Source: Anarhynchus alexandrinus (taxonomy: Eukaryota > Chordata > Aves > Charadriiformes > Charadriidae). Taken from it: a stretch of DNA of 64,000 nt. Below are positions 33,147 through 46,000 of this stretch, one piece after another. Where the stretch lies: contig VUYV01000017.1 in the NCBI GenBank assembly GCA_008711295.1, positions 173,303-237,302 of the forward strand, written 5' to 3'. Under the pieces are notes generated by a model that was given only the letters and a program-made list of their open reading frames with translations, was not told the DNA's origin and searched no databases. Each line of letters starts with the position of its first letter. Positions within the stretch are counted from its first letter, which is position 1. Both the position numbers and the translations under genes were made by a program.

Positions 33147-33349
33147 ATTTCCCTGTGGGAATGTGAGGCACATAATTTCTGAGGCTTGCTCAAGAATAGT
33201 CAGAAAATGTACAGCTGATCCCTTGGATACTTGTGCCTCCTTCTAGATGTGACTTTTGGATTCCGGCCCTCTAAAACTGCCACAGACCTCAGTCTGGGAT
33301 GAAATTCAGGCCTTCTGTGATATAAGGTAAAATGGTGTCAAGGAGCTGA

Positions 33350-34170
33350 GTCATGCAGTTGGTCCGCTTGAGGGATGGGATGCCATCCAGAGGAATCCTG
33401 ACAGGCTTGAGGAGTGGGCCCATGTGAGTCTCAGGTTCAACAAAGCCAAGTGCAAGGTCTTCACCTGGATAAGGGCAAACCCCAGTATCAATACAGACTG
33501 GAGGATGAAGGGATTGAAAGTAGCCCTGCTGAGAAAGACTTGAGGGTACTGGTGGATGAAAAGCTGGACATGAAGTGGCAATATGTGCTTGCAGCCCACT
33601 ACACCCTGGGCTGCATCAGTAGAAGTGTGGCCAGCAGGTTGAGGAAGGTGACTCTGCTGTGGTGAGACCCCACCTTGAGTACTGTGACCAGCTCTAGAGC
33701 CCTCAGCACAGGAAAGACATGGACCTGTTGGAGTGAGTCCATGAAAATGATCAGAGGGATGGAACACCTCTCCTATGAGGAAAGGCTGAGAGAGTTGGCA
33801 TTGTTTCATCTGGAGAAGAGAAGGTTCCAGGAAACTTTATTGTGGCCTTTCAGTATATAAAGGAGCCGTATAAGAAAAATGGAAAGAGACATTTTACCAA
33901 GGCCTGTAGTGATAAGACAAGGGGCAATGGTTTTAAACTGAAAGAGGGTAGATTTAGATTGAACATAAGGAAGACATTTTTTTACCACCCATGAGGGTGG
34001 TGACACACTGGAACAGGATGCCCAGAAAAGTTGTGGATGCTCTATCATTGGAAGTGTCCAAGGTCATGTTTCACAAGCTGATCTAGTGAAAGATGTCCCT
34101 GCCCATGGTGGGGGGTTTCAACTACATGATCTTCCAACCAAAACCATCCTATGATTCTGTGATTCTTAGT
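33350..34170 (+). mobile_element. CR1 LINE C-terminal ORF2, 3'UTR and tail, plus orientation
   Basis: It begins in the segment after the catalytic block (GAGGGATGGGATGCCATCC) and runs to the tail CCTATGATTCTGTGATTCTT at 34149-34168. Landmarks are KCKVF-like near 33445, EKLDMKWQYVLAAH (33558), [16 protein letters not shown] (33745-33790). Several small deletions break the frame. It follows the fragment 32757-33146 after 203 bases of other sequence and belongs to a different, older-looking CR1 type. Confidence 0.93.
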
Positions 34171-37029
34171 AATAAACCCCTCTGGTTGTTGATTTTCTTT
34201 AGAGTATAGAAAACACCTGAATGTATAGTGACATGCAGAATCTTGAAAAAAGATACTTGAATACAGCCACTTTATAATAACAAAAGGTGACTCCAGAGTC
34301 TGTCATGCTTGAATATCAGCCAAAAATAAATCCACTGATTTTACGTCTGTTATTTGAGCTATCACCATCTTCTGTTGTCCATACAGTAAAGGGTGTATAG
34401 TGAAAAGCAGATTAATCTCGGAGTGAAGCTATGTTACAACCGCTGCTCTGTCTTGAGCTGAATAATCATAGGAATCTAAGAAATCACCTAATGATCTTTT
34501 TATGCCATGTAACAGAAATGATCTTAAAAGCTGTGATCAGAATGTGGCAATTGAAGACAGAGGTGGCTGGGTTTGTTTCCATGCGGTTTATATTACTAAT
34601 TTATTAGTTTAATCTGTAATTTTGAAAAGTTTTACCACTGAACTTTAATAGTTGGACAACTTCCAAAATACCTCATCCAAAGCAGAGAGAAAGGAGAGTA
34701 AAATTTCATTCTATTAAGCCCTGAGGTGGTCTGGTCTTTGAAGCTATAGGTTTTTGGGAGCTCCAGTAAGACCTGAGTGAAAAAATCTGACACCAAGTTC
34801 TCAGTAAAAAAGGCCCTGTGCCTCATTCTCATGTTTGTGTGCTTTTTTCTTACTTTATTTCCTTCCTAACAATATCAGGGCCTGTAGGATAGTCCTGACT
34901 GGGCAAATATATTCCATGGAGTGAGGAACCCAGAACAGCACAAATATATCTGGCAAAGGAGGGAGGCTGGCTGAAGAGGCATGCAGCAGTTTCCCCTCTC
35001 CCAGCCACTATAACATTGAGTCGAAAAGCAACTATGAATGTATTCGTGGCACTGAAATGAAAGTTAATGAGCATCTACTTGAGAGGTCAGGTTTTGATCT
35101 GTGCCACTACACAAATGCATATGCTCTGAAAAATCATTAGCTTGAGGAAAGCCCTTCAGTTCCTTGTGCTTTCTAGCTAGACTGTATTTCTTTTTGTATT
35201 TTCCTTCTTTTCTAGCATATCTGTCTTGTAAGTCACAGAAAACTATGGCTGCAATCTAGCTAAACATTTAAAACTTGCTTAATTTTAAATTTTTTTTTTT
35301 TTCTATTGAAATCCTAACCGATTCAATTACTTCTTCAGATCTCAGAAATGTTTCCCTGTAACAGTAACATGCAGTGCTATGAAAATTCTAGAAAAAAAAG
35401 AGCATAGCAGCAATGCAATGCAACATAAGTGTTCATAAGTATTGTCAGTTGTTACTGACATGGAATATTGTTTTATTTTAATGGGTACAGGTTTGCATTA
35501 GACATTGATATGATTACTTTTGATTGGATTCTTGAGTGTATATATATGTGTATGTGTGTGTACATATATTGCTCTCTAGAGATATGGTACCTCTTCTTGA
35601 AAAAAAATAGCTTGTGCCAAAGCTCTCGGGTGCTAATAGGAAAGAAAAAGGTGACACAATGTTTTTTAAAGATTGTTGGTATTTAATTCTCCTGTTTGTC
35701 TGTGTGGTCCAGGTTTTCCACAACAATTTGTGTATCCCAAGGCTATGCAACATTATGTGTTCTCAGAGTTGTCAGAAAAAAAAGAACTATTTTAGCACAT
35801 ATTACACTTTGCATCTAAACCAGCAACAACAGGCAGTCTAAATTCAGCTGCGCAATAAATAATTTGCATGAGTTTCTGAAAGTCAGAACTCTGTCTTTAT
35901 TACAGGTGTAACTGGGAACCAAGAAAACGAAAGGTAGGAGATGTCATCACAGCACTTCTCTGGAGGACTTGGAAGATTTTTCTCCTAAAGCTTAAGTTCT
36001 CCAGATTTGTTTCTCTAGTCCTTATACTGTAGAGTTTTTCTGACAATGCCATTTTTCCACGTCAGCTCCATCTTAAATCTATGAGTGCAAAATCCTTCAG
36101 TTACAGAGCACGGATAATTAGTAACTTGTGCTTTGAATGAAGAGATTTTAAAATGGAGCTTTCAGTGTCCTTATAGAGTAAATTAAATACATAAAAAAGC
36201 AGCATATCAGGAGGATAAGAGTATGTTTTTAGCAATGTGGAAAAAATGGATAGAAAGGTACCTAAATCACTTACCCTTATGGATTTGTACTGTCAGGCTC
36301 ACAGAAGTTAGTGAAGTGCACAGGCATGCGATAGAGTAGAATTTCATGTAGTATAAGAAATAATAAGTAAAAATGCAGCAGGAAGCATTTAAAAGCTGAA
36401 GTGACTAAGATACATTTTCAAGTTCATTGCCTGAACATTTGGTTTCATGCTGTTGCCTAGAAGTCTTGGTAAGTATTTTCCACTATGGCCTCTCAGGGTT
36501 ATAGCCTGAACATAGGTGTAGAAATATGAGAATAGAAACTAAAATAGTGGGATCTGATCTGCAACATTTGCTGTAATGCAAATGTGCTGAACCACAGTCA
36601 AGCTATAAGCCTTTGGACTGGAAAAATACAGAATTTTGAGATAATGGGTTTCTAAAAGTTTCTTGTACTTTTGAAATTATTATGAAAGAAGACACTTGCC
36701 CAATTTCAATGTTTTTACAGAAACTATGTTTCTGCAATTGTGCAGTGCAGAATACTAAAGTGTTAAATTAAAAATACACCAAATTTACTGGTGTCACACT
36801 GAATAAGCCATAGCTTACTAATAAATTTGGGTGCATTTGTGGATTTTTGATCACTTCTGAGACACATCATATCCCTAGCAAGAGTGGAGCATGTGACCTG
36901 GTTTTACTCTTTTCTGTTTAGGGTCCTTTTAACAAGTACAAGTTAGTTTAATAAGGAATTAGCAATGGCTACATGTTGTTTGTGTAATGCACACTATTGC
37001 AGCTTAGAATACAAAGCTGAAGTGGAATT
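34171..37029. other. Gene-free stretch
   Basis: AT-rich intergenic DNA. A TATATATGTGTATGTGTGTG microsatellite lies near 35538-35560 and a poly-T run near 35287-35301. No exon or RNA gene was recognised. Confidence 0.45.
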
Positions 37030-38514
37030 AAGTAAAGATTGTAGTACTAGATACACCACAACAGAGAGGGAACAGCCTAGGAGGTTCCTGGAGTGTGTTG
37101 AGGATAACTTCCTGACACAGCTGGTGAGGGAGCCAACTGGGGAATGTGCCCTGCTGTATCTTTGTTTGTAAACAGAGAAGGACTTGTGGGGGATGTGATG
37201 GTTGGACACCATCTGGGACTTAGTGATCATGAGATGATAGAGTTTTCAATTCTTGCAGAAACAAGGAGAGGGGTCAGCAGAACTGCCACCAGGTGATCAG
37301 GCCCAGCCAGCATGGGTTCATGAAAGGCAAGTCCTGCTTGACAAACCTGATCTCCTTCTATGACAAGCTGTGGATGTTGTTTACTTAAACTTCAGTAAAG
37401 CCTTCAATATGGTTTCCCACAGCATTCTCCTGGAGAAACTGGCTGCTCGTGGTTTGGATGGGTGTACTCTTCGCTGGGTAAAAAACTGGCTGGCTGGCTG
37501 TGCCCAGAGCACTGAGGTAAATGGAGCTAAATCCAGTCACAAGTGGTGTTCCCCAGGACTCAGTGTTGGGGCCACTCCTGTTTAATATCAATGATCTGGA
37601 CAAGGGGATTGGGTGCACCCTCAGTAAGACTGCAGATGACACCAAGTTGGGTGGGAGTGCTGATCTGCTTGAGGGTAGGAAGGCTCTACAGAGGGATCTG
37701 GACAGGTTGGATCGATAGGCCAAGGCCAATGGTATGAAGTACAGCAAGGCCAAGTGCCAGGTCCTGCACTTGGGTCATAACAACCCCATGCAGCGCTACA
37801 GGCTTGGGGAGAAATGGCTGGAAAGCTGCCTGGCGAAGGACCTGGGGGTGTTGGTCGACAGCCAGCTGAATATGAGCCAACAGCGTGCCCAGGTGGCCAG
37901 GAAGGCCAATGGCATCCTGGCCTGTATCAGGAATAGTGTGGTGAGCAGGACTAGGGAAGTAATCATTCCCCTGTACTCAGCACTAGTAAGGTCCCACCTC
38001 AAGTACTGTGTTCAGTTTTGGGTTCCTCACCACAAGAAAGACATTGAGGTGCTGGAGCATGTCCAGAGAAGGGCAATGAAGCTGGTGAGGGGTCTGGAGA
38101 ACAAGTCTTATGAGGAGCAGCTGAGGGAACTGGGGTTGTTAAGCCTGGACAAAAAGAGGCTGAGGGGAGACCTTATTGCTCTCTACAGCTACATGAAAAG
38201 AGATTGTAGAGAGGTGGGGGTCAACCTCTTCTCGCTAGTAACAAGCGATGGGACAAGAGAAAATGGCCTCAAGTTACACCAGGGTAGGTTTAGGGTGGAT
38301 ATTAGGAAAAATTTGTTCACTGACAGGGTTGTTAAGCATTGGAAGAGGCTGCCCAGGGAAGTGGTGGAGTCATCATCCCTGGAAGTATTTGAAAGATGGG
38401 TAGATGTGGTGCTTAGGGACATGGTTTAGTGGTGGTTTTGGCAGTGTTAGGTTGATGGTTGGACTTGATGATCTTCAAGGTCCCTTCCAACCTAGACAAT
38501 TCTATGATTCTAGA
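37030..38514 (+). mobile_element. CR1 LINE with internal deletion, ORF2 and 3' tail, plus orientation
   Basis: The 5' part (37030-37280) carries ORF2 sequence upstream of the RT core. After a deletion near 37285 it continues with [38 protein letters not shown] (block A changed from FDTV to FNMV), [14 protein letters not shown] and [15 protein letters not shown] (block C). A 231-codon frame (37734-38429) covers the C-terminal domain to the ORF2 stop. The 3' tail ends ATTCTATGATTCTAG at about 38514. Confidence 0.95.
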
Positions 38515-41300
38515 TCACCATTGCTGGTTTTCTATCCATTTTACAAATGGATAAAAAGAGAGAAGTTGTTAGTATTGCTTTCCACAAAATCAAGGCAAGA
38601 CTCAGGGTCTGAGTTTCTAATTCACTATATCCCTGTACTTATAGAGGTAATTAAATGTGAAGATATGTGTATACAGTTATATGAACAGGGCTGGGAATAT
38701 GAGAGTGTACTGTTGTGAGAACAAAGTCAGGAAAGTCAGTATTTTGACACTTGGCTAGCATGTAGACATCTTTCTTTTTTCTAACATTTGTCTAAACACA
38801 AACTTTTGAGAATACTGTGTGACCAGCCCTATATCTGGACCTTGATTTAACATCAGTAAAGACTATAGGAGTCTTTATCTGAAGCCAAGTAGGGAAATAC
38901 TCTTTTAGGAAGTATATTCAACTGTACAGAAGCAGAAGACATGAGAGACACAAAGGAAAAGTGAGTGGTCATCTCAAATCAGTTTGCTGAAGTGACAGCC
39001 CACTCTTGTTCTCCCTTCTGTGGCTTGGAACAAAATCTATGTTACATGGGCATAGTCAGGCTGGACTTATCTTAGACAGTGTGAAAGGAGCATAAGAACT
39101 TTCTCCTGCTGTCAGCAGGCAGACTTCTGAAGATCTGGGGCTACCTCCAGCAGTCAGCAAATCTCTTCCCAATGATGACACGGAATTTAGAAATGGTTTG
39201 GGGGAGGCACATCCATGAAGCTACTGGTGTTGCATGTATAGTATTGCCATGGGAAGCCCATTACATAGAAGGAGGCAACAGATCTGTCCATTAGTAGCCA
39301 TGCACGTGGGTGTTGCAGGTTTGGGGTGAATAGTTCAACATCTGATTGATTAAGGACCTACTTTTTAATGTGCTTTCCACCAGTATTTTCTGAACTACAT
39401 TAGTTCCTTGGGTGGAAATCCTAAGCTGCTATAGTGATGAAGGATAACTACATACATGTAGGTATCTATTACAGGGTATGAAGTATAATTCAACATTAAA
39501 AATCAGTGTTGAAGTGAGTAGGCACAGAAACAAGAGTAGGCTAAAGATTGCAGCGCTATGTGCATACCACAGAAGTGATTAATAAAATGCTTACTCTCCC
39601 AAACAAGAAAAGTGAGTTTCAACATTACACTTATCAGCTGTTCAATCTTAAATTGCTGGGGCCTACAAAAGAAATCATTATTAATATCAGAAGGTCTTAC
39701 TGTAGGACAAACAGTAGTTCCACTTTATCGCAGCATTTTCTTCTAAGGTTTCTAGATGGACTGTGGGAAATTTCCTTCTTTGCTTCTTACTTCACTCTCA
39801 ATTAGCATCCTACATATAATGCTATTTCTAGCAGTGTCAGTCATCAGTAGATACTAGGGAGTGGAATGGATGTCATGCCAGCTCTTGATACTGAAATGTC
39901 TTATGCTGTCTGAATGGGAGTTAGGCATGTTTGGTTTACTGTAATTTGGTCCAACATCAAACTCAATTTGACTTCAAATTCTGTTCAGGCATGAAGGCTG
40001 AGATTCCCAGGTAAATGTGGTCCCTCTGTTCTCTTCACCTGTGTGTTCATGTACATGATGTTCAGACCTTGTGACCTGAACCCCAGTGTATGAAATACCA
40101 AGTGAAAAGTGTCAGTTAACTATTGATATCTGACTATGTTAGGTAAACTGCATTGCAGTCTTCTCCCTGATTAAATTTTTATGAGAGTTGGAGAATTTAT
40201 TCCACTCATCACTCTTAGTTCCAGCTTCTTCAGGTGCATTGTAGGAACCTAGAACTCCCCTGCAACTTATTTTCATCCAATAATTTTAGCTTCTGACCTT
40301 AAACAGTTATGTTGTTTCTCCACATGCTGTTATACAAAGTGACCATATTCTTCTGAAACAGTTCTGCATGTATGTTTGTACCATATGTACTTGGTCTACA
40401 TTTTAGTTAAATTAATCCTTTTTACCAGCCTTCTGTATAAGAATACTGGAGAATCAAACTCTGTTTATTGGAGGAGGTAAGTAAAATACATATATTTTTA
40501 AATATTTATTCCATAGACAGCTTTCTCTCCACCTGCCAGATAACATTTAAAAATGTGAATGGAATGGTCTTTATATATGTGTGTCTTTGCACCACAGCGC
40601 AGGGTAAGTTGCTGGAGCAGCAAGAAGAGCAACTGATTTGTTGTAAGGATCTCTAGACGCTGTTACGAGCTTTGGAAATCTTAGTAATGTGCTTTCATAG
40701 TGTTAGTGTGTTGTGAAGGGGAGGAGAAATATAGTGCCTTGTCTCCTGTGTGGCAACTAAAACACACTACAAAAGTATTATTTATGAAATCTGAATATAG
40801 AAATGGGAGAAATAGAATTACATAGAAGACAAAGCTCTGTGGCCCTGTGGTCGTGATGGTGTCGTACAGCCCTCCTTGGCCTCATATGAAGAGCGAGTAA
40901 CTGCAACCTGTGCCTTGTGATTGGAAAGATGAAGAAAAAGGACCTGGCCCCAGAACTCACACCCATAATAGCTGATTTGTTCCTCCAAACCTCTGATCTC
41001 CAGCCCCTACCTGCTCTGCTGCACCTTCATACTAAACAGAAAGAGATATCAGCCCTGGGATGCTAGACCATGGATGATGGCAAACGGAGCACCCTTGCAG
41101 ACCTCCTTCTCACTAGGGAGTCAGCCTAAGCTGAGATCGGAGAGGTGCAAGAATTGCTTTTGCAGCTAAATCATAAAAACCCAATTCTATGATATTTGAA
41201 TATATTAGTGTCAGCACAAGATGCCTGTTATACATTATATTATTCAAGATGTAATTCAGTGATTAGTTTTTTGTCATGTTACCTTAACTACCAAAAATAT

Positions 41301-41329
41301 TGTTTTCAGTTACACAGTAACTGAAAACA
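41301..41329. repeat. Perfect inverted repeat, 13-base arms, 3-base loop
   Basis: TGTTTTCAGTTAC, then ACA, then GTAACTGAAAACA. The arms are exact reverse complements. Confidence 0.9.
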
Positions 41330-42881
41330 GAATAGATACAAAATGGAAGATATGAGGAAAAATTAAAGAATTAGACCAAAATGGTTGGTTAGTAAGATAT
41401 TTTTTATCAGTTGCCACAAAAACATCTTGAAAAAGCTTCTGTGTATCTGTTTGCATCTGAGAAGTGAATGTTCAAACTTAGGTTCATTCTAGTCAGTATG
41501 TCTGAGGCTCAAGTGGCAAACCCTTCTAGTTCTGTTAGTTTTCTCTAACCAAATATTCTTGCATTCTAGCTACTCTCTTGGATTCTCTTTATTTTCAAAG
41601 GTGATCTTGTCCTCCAGTTAAACTGACTGCCACTGTTTCCAAGGTATTGGGGTCCAAAACATTTTTTCAGTCTTGCTACAGAAATGCAACAAAATTAATT
41701 TGTCTTATAATCTTTCTACTTAGTTTTCTCTCCTAAGAACTCAGTACTGCTGCTGCTGGTATACAGAGACAAGGAAAACTAAAACCAGCTGTATCCTCAG
41801 GTTGCCATGTTCCTTGTTCTCTATTCCTTCTGCTACAATGGCTTTCCTCTGGCCACTGAAGAAAATAATTTGACTTTGCATAAATTATGCTTCACTGACC
41901 AGGGAGTCATTCCCTTATTCAAAAAGCTCTCCAAAAATACCAGTAAACAGAATAAATAATCTCTTCATGCAGTTTCTCCCCGTTGAATGAGCTCCTTTCA
42001 GACATCTTTAGCCACTCACCATCTCCTTTCAAGGTTCACCCAGAAAGATGGGTCTTTCCCTAGGACAAAAGAGATAAGGATTTATAAGATCAAGTGTGTA
42101 TTTTCCAGAATGCCTGGTAGTAACACTCTTTTGGACAACAAACCAAATGGCATAATGCAACCAGAATCAGACTAGAAAGAGACTGCAGTGGAACTGTTGG
42201 AGACCATGTTATTCCAACAGCCTGTGAGGGGCGGGGGGACACAGAAAAAGAAGAAAGAGAGCATTTTTTTCCATAAAAAAAAAATGTTTGGAAAAAATGC
42301 TTCTGTGTTCAACAGTTTGTAAACTGAAGGCTTAATTTAAAGACTCACTGTACCCTCATATAGCATGTAACTACACATTTCCTTGAGAGGTAACTAAACG
42401 ATTTTACTGAACTAAGAAAATTTAACTGGGACTGAAGTGACAAAACACAATTTTCACCCCCGGGTCTTGACTGAGTGACAGAGTGAGTTCACAGATGTTG
42501 CTGTGGATTCTGACACAGTGAACTTTAGTGTATCTTTTTCTGAGTCCACTACCTCCATTAGATAGGTGGTATTAGCTAGAGAGGAGAAAATTTGCGATAG
42601 GGAAAACCAAGTTCAATGTAATAAAGAGTAGTAGTTTTCTGAAAGACTGAGGCATAACCATTTCATCCTCAAGATGGATGCTTTGTGTGTGGAATGAGTA
42701 TGGGCTCATACTGATGGGTGTAAACATGCAATGGTGTTACCCACTAAGAAAACTTCGGATATGCACACTTTTAATATACTTACTAGTCTTATCTGGTTTA
42801 TTTTGCTTAAACTTCACTTGCTTCTTCAGCACATCAAAAATTAAGAACGATCTTTAGATGTGAGGTGCAGTGTCTCATTAC

Positions 42882-42931
42882 ATTGGTAATATGATTGGTA
42901 ATAAGATTGGTAATATTACATTGGTAATATG
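42882..42931. repeat. Short tandem repeat, unit about ATTGGTAATAT
   Basis: ATTGGTAATA occurs four times (42882, 42894, 42906, 42920) with 12- to 14-base spacing. Confidence 0.85.
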
Positions 42932-44860
42932 AGATCTTCGTTGTCCTCTTTGCTCCCTGCTCAATATACTTTTCAGTGGGCTTCAAGCACAACAGCAAAA
43001 ACTCTTATCCTGTGTGCAAAGGCTGCCTTTACCTTGTGTTTTAGACTATGCATTTCTCAAGGTGGTACATTACTAGGATCCGTCATTTTTTTTAGTTGAA
43101 GAACTGAGGCAATTTGCTTCCCATAGATGAGAATGAATCAATAAAGCAAATTCATTTTTTTAATGGCTCTCAGATTTGGTTTCTGACAACATCATCAGTG
43201 TTTACTTAAACCAATTTATTTAAAGCAAATTCATTGTTTATTTAGTTGCTTTGGTAGATTTGAATTACAATGAGTATTTTGACAATTTCCATTTTTTAAT
43301 GAGCCTTTTTTGTTGGCTAAGTCTGTATTACTCATTTGCAATGTGAGTCTACCACTATCATTACAGTGGCTACCGTGTCAGTCTGGGGATAATCCTTGAA
43401 ATTTTTAGTGATGAGTTCCAATTAAAATATAATTGCATAAAAAATTCTGGCATATGGTACCAATAAAGAAATGGTAAACAAAATGGATATTTTAACTCAT
43501 TGGGCTCACAAGTAAATTTTGTGCTTTCACGTGGTAAAGACCCGTTCTTCAGTTGTCAGTTCTTTTAATATGCTTTTTAAAGTGAGGCATAGCTTACAAA
43601 TACTTTTGTTTTAAATATGCTATATATAGTAATTTTATTTAGAAGTGACTCACTGCCTAAGCATCCATACACTTAGAAACAAAAAGACTGGAAACCTTAC
43701 AAGGTTCTTGTAACCTTACAAGAAAGCTTGAAGCCTCAACATCTCCACCATGCTTTCTGGGTGTGTAAAGAACGTGCAATGTTCTTATCAACTTTGCAGT
43801 CACGTTAATTTGATGTAATATGAGTGAATGGCAAAGGAGCTTTAGCTCAGAAGAGCTTATTCAGCTAAGGAGATCAAGGCTGGCCTTGAGCACCACAGTG
43901 ATCTGGGCACACCATGACAGGTGCCCCCTCCTCAACCCTCCACCTAATGCTCTCAACAGCACAGCAGGGATACAGGCTCCCCTAGTCTTGGAAAAGGCGA
44001 TTGGGACAACCACAGTGTCACTCTCATTCTTGGAGAACTGGGATTAACATCTTTTTTAAGTGCTGGGCTGATCTTTCTTTGCATGAAGGGCCTGAGCCTG
44101 CTGTGCTATTCTGGTGCCCACGCATGCGGGTGGGCTCCCCTGCTCGAAGACTTCTCTGCTGATGGGGTGCCCTGCCACGAGGTCTGCGTGTCCATGTCCG
44201 TTAGCATAATAGGGCAATTTGCTGCTCTCTGAGCCTGCGTTTTCAGCTGCTCTTCACCTCCTCTACACTCTCAATTCCCCAGTTACAGCAGAGGGGAATA
44301 AAACCAACCAAAACTGAAACAACCAACATGCTTCATTACTGGGCCATGCCCTCCATGTGTAGAAGACTCCTCCTGAGCAATGGGTTCTCTTTGTGGCGTG
44401 TACCTCCGGGCTGCAACTGTTTCTGCAAGAGGCTGATCATCAGCCTGGAGCCTAATATTCCAGGACCTTTCTGGGTATGGCGATGGAGGCAGCAGAGCTG
44501 CCTGAATATTTTCCTTTCAGCTTTTCTTTGTCCCGTTGCTAGTCCTGGGGAGCTTACAAGCAGGATCCCCACCTTGCAACAGAGAAGAGGTCCTGCCTTC
44601 ACTCCACATTTCTAAGATGTGCACAGCAAAGTGCCACCAGCAGTCAAGCCCCTTCATCCTCTTTCTCACCCCTAAGGCACTGTGCCCCTTGTTTACTGGC
44701 TCCTCTGCCCCACCATACAGTTCCCCGTACAGCCCACAGACAGGTCCCGTGCAGGTCCCCTTACAGCCCCCGTACAATCCTCCCTGCAGAGCCCACATGC
44801 AGCCCGCAGGCTGGCCCTTGGAGGGCTCCTAAACATACCCCCTCCCCCCCTTGTGCGCCC

Positions 44861-44888
44861 CCCCCGCTCCCCCCCCCCCCCCCCCCAA

Positions 44889-44929
<41 letters not shown>

Positions 44930-44983
44930 CACAAAAAAAAAACCAAACGAAACTAGCCCCCAACCCCCCACCCCCCCCCCCCC
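44861..44983. repeat. Poly-C low-complexity tract beside the assembly gap
   Basis: Long C runs broken by one A-rich patch (about 44928-44956) lead straight into the Ns. The tract is probably a sequencing or assembly edge in very GC-rich DNA. Confidence 0.9.
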
Positions 44984-45464
44984 NNNNNNNNNNNNNNNNN
45001 NNNNNNNNNNNNNNNNNNNNNNNNNNNNNNNNNNNNNNNNNNNNNNNNNNNNNNNNNNNNNNNNNNNNNNNNNNNNNNNNNNNNNNNNNNNNNNNNNNNN
45101 NNNNNNNNNNNNNNNNNNNNNNNNNNNNNNNNNNNNNNNNNNNNNNNNNNNNNNNNNNNNNNNNNNNNNNNNNNNNNNNNNNNNNNNNNNNNNNNNNNNN
45201 NNNNNNNNNNNNNNNNNNNNNNNNNNNNNNNNNNNNNNNNNNNNNNNNNNNNNNNNNNNNNNNNNNNNNNNNNNNNNNNNNNNNNNNNNNNNNNNNNNNN
45301 NNNNNNNNNNNNNNNNNNNNNNNNNNNNNNNNNNNNNNNNNNNNNNNNNNNNNNNNNNNNNNNNNNNNNNNNNNNNNNNNNNNNNNNNNNNNNNNNNNNN
45401 NNNNNNNNNNNNNNNNNNNNNNNNNNNNNNNNNNNNNNNNNNNNNNNNNNNNNNNNNNNNNNNN
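44984..45464. other. Assembly gap (481 Ns)
   Basis: 481 unresolved bases, with C-rich sequence before and G-rich sequence after. It probably hides the upstream half of the GLIS3 promoter CpG island. Confidence 0.99.
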
Positions 45465-46000
45465 GGGGCGGCGAAGGGGGGGCGGGGAGGGGGGGGAGAG
45501 GAGAGAAAAAGCAAAACAAACCCTCTTGCGGTGAAGTCACTTCGCAGTTACTCACCTCGCCGACCCGCCTGCCGCGGGGATGAGGGCGCAGCGCTGTCTG
45601 GGAGGACGGGACGGACGCCCGCCCGGCAGACCGGTCGTCTCGCTGATGAATAAGCGGAGATAGGTACCCGCAGGAGGAGGCTGCGGAGCGGAGAACCTGC
45701 CCACCGGCCGCCCCGCCGGCGGCGGGAGCGCGGAGGGCAGCGCGGAGGAGGGGAGCGCGGAGGGCAGCGTGAGCGGTGCGGGCAGGGCGAGGGGTGCGGG
45801 GTCGGGTCGGTCGGGGGTGCCGGCCCGAGCGATGCGCAGCCCGCGGGGCAGCCCCGCGGAGGCTCCACGGCCCCGATGCCGAGGGGTGTCTCGCCCGGGG
45901 CTGGCCGTCGTCCAGGCAGCGTCCCTACGGGCAAAAAACCCAACCCAGGTGTGTCGTGCCCAGTAAGGTGACAGTTCTGCCTCATCTGCGGGCCTGTGCG
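45465..46000 (+). promoter_or_regulatory. GLIS3: CpG island, probable GLIS3 promoter and non-coding exon 1
   Basis: About 500 bases of G+C-rich sequence dense in CG dinucleotides, very unlike the AT-rich flanks. It lies about 5.8 kb upstream of the first GLIS3 coding exon on the same strand. Candidate donors for a non-coding exon 1 are GTGAGC at 45769 and CAG|GTGTGT at 45949. ORFs crossing the island on both strands reflect its composition. Its assignment to GLIS3 is inferred from position; it could also drive a divergent transcript. Confidence 0.7.

Larger units (their letters stand above)
38515..44860. other. Gene-free intergenic stretch upstream of GLIS3
   Basis: About 6.3 kb with no exon that I can support. 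It holds a perfect 13-base-arm inverted repeat (41301-41329) and a short tandem repeat (42882-42931). Composition becomes GC-richer from about 44100 towards the gap. Confidence 0.5.

Noticed and set aside
44682..45653. Long ORFs on both strands across the gap
   Set aside because: They consist of translated Ns and poly-C or poly-G and have no meaning.
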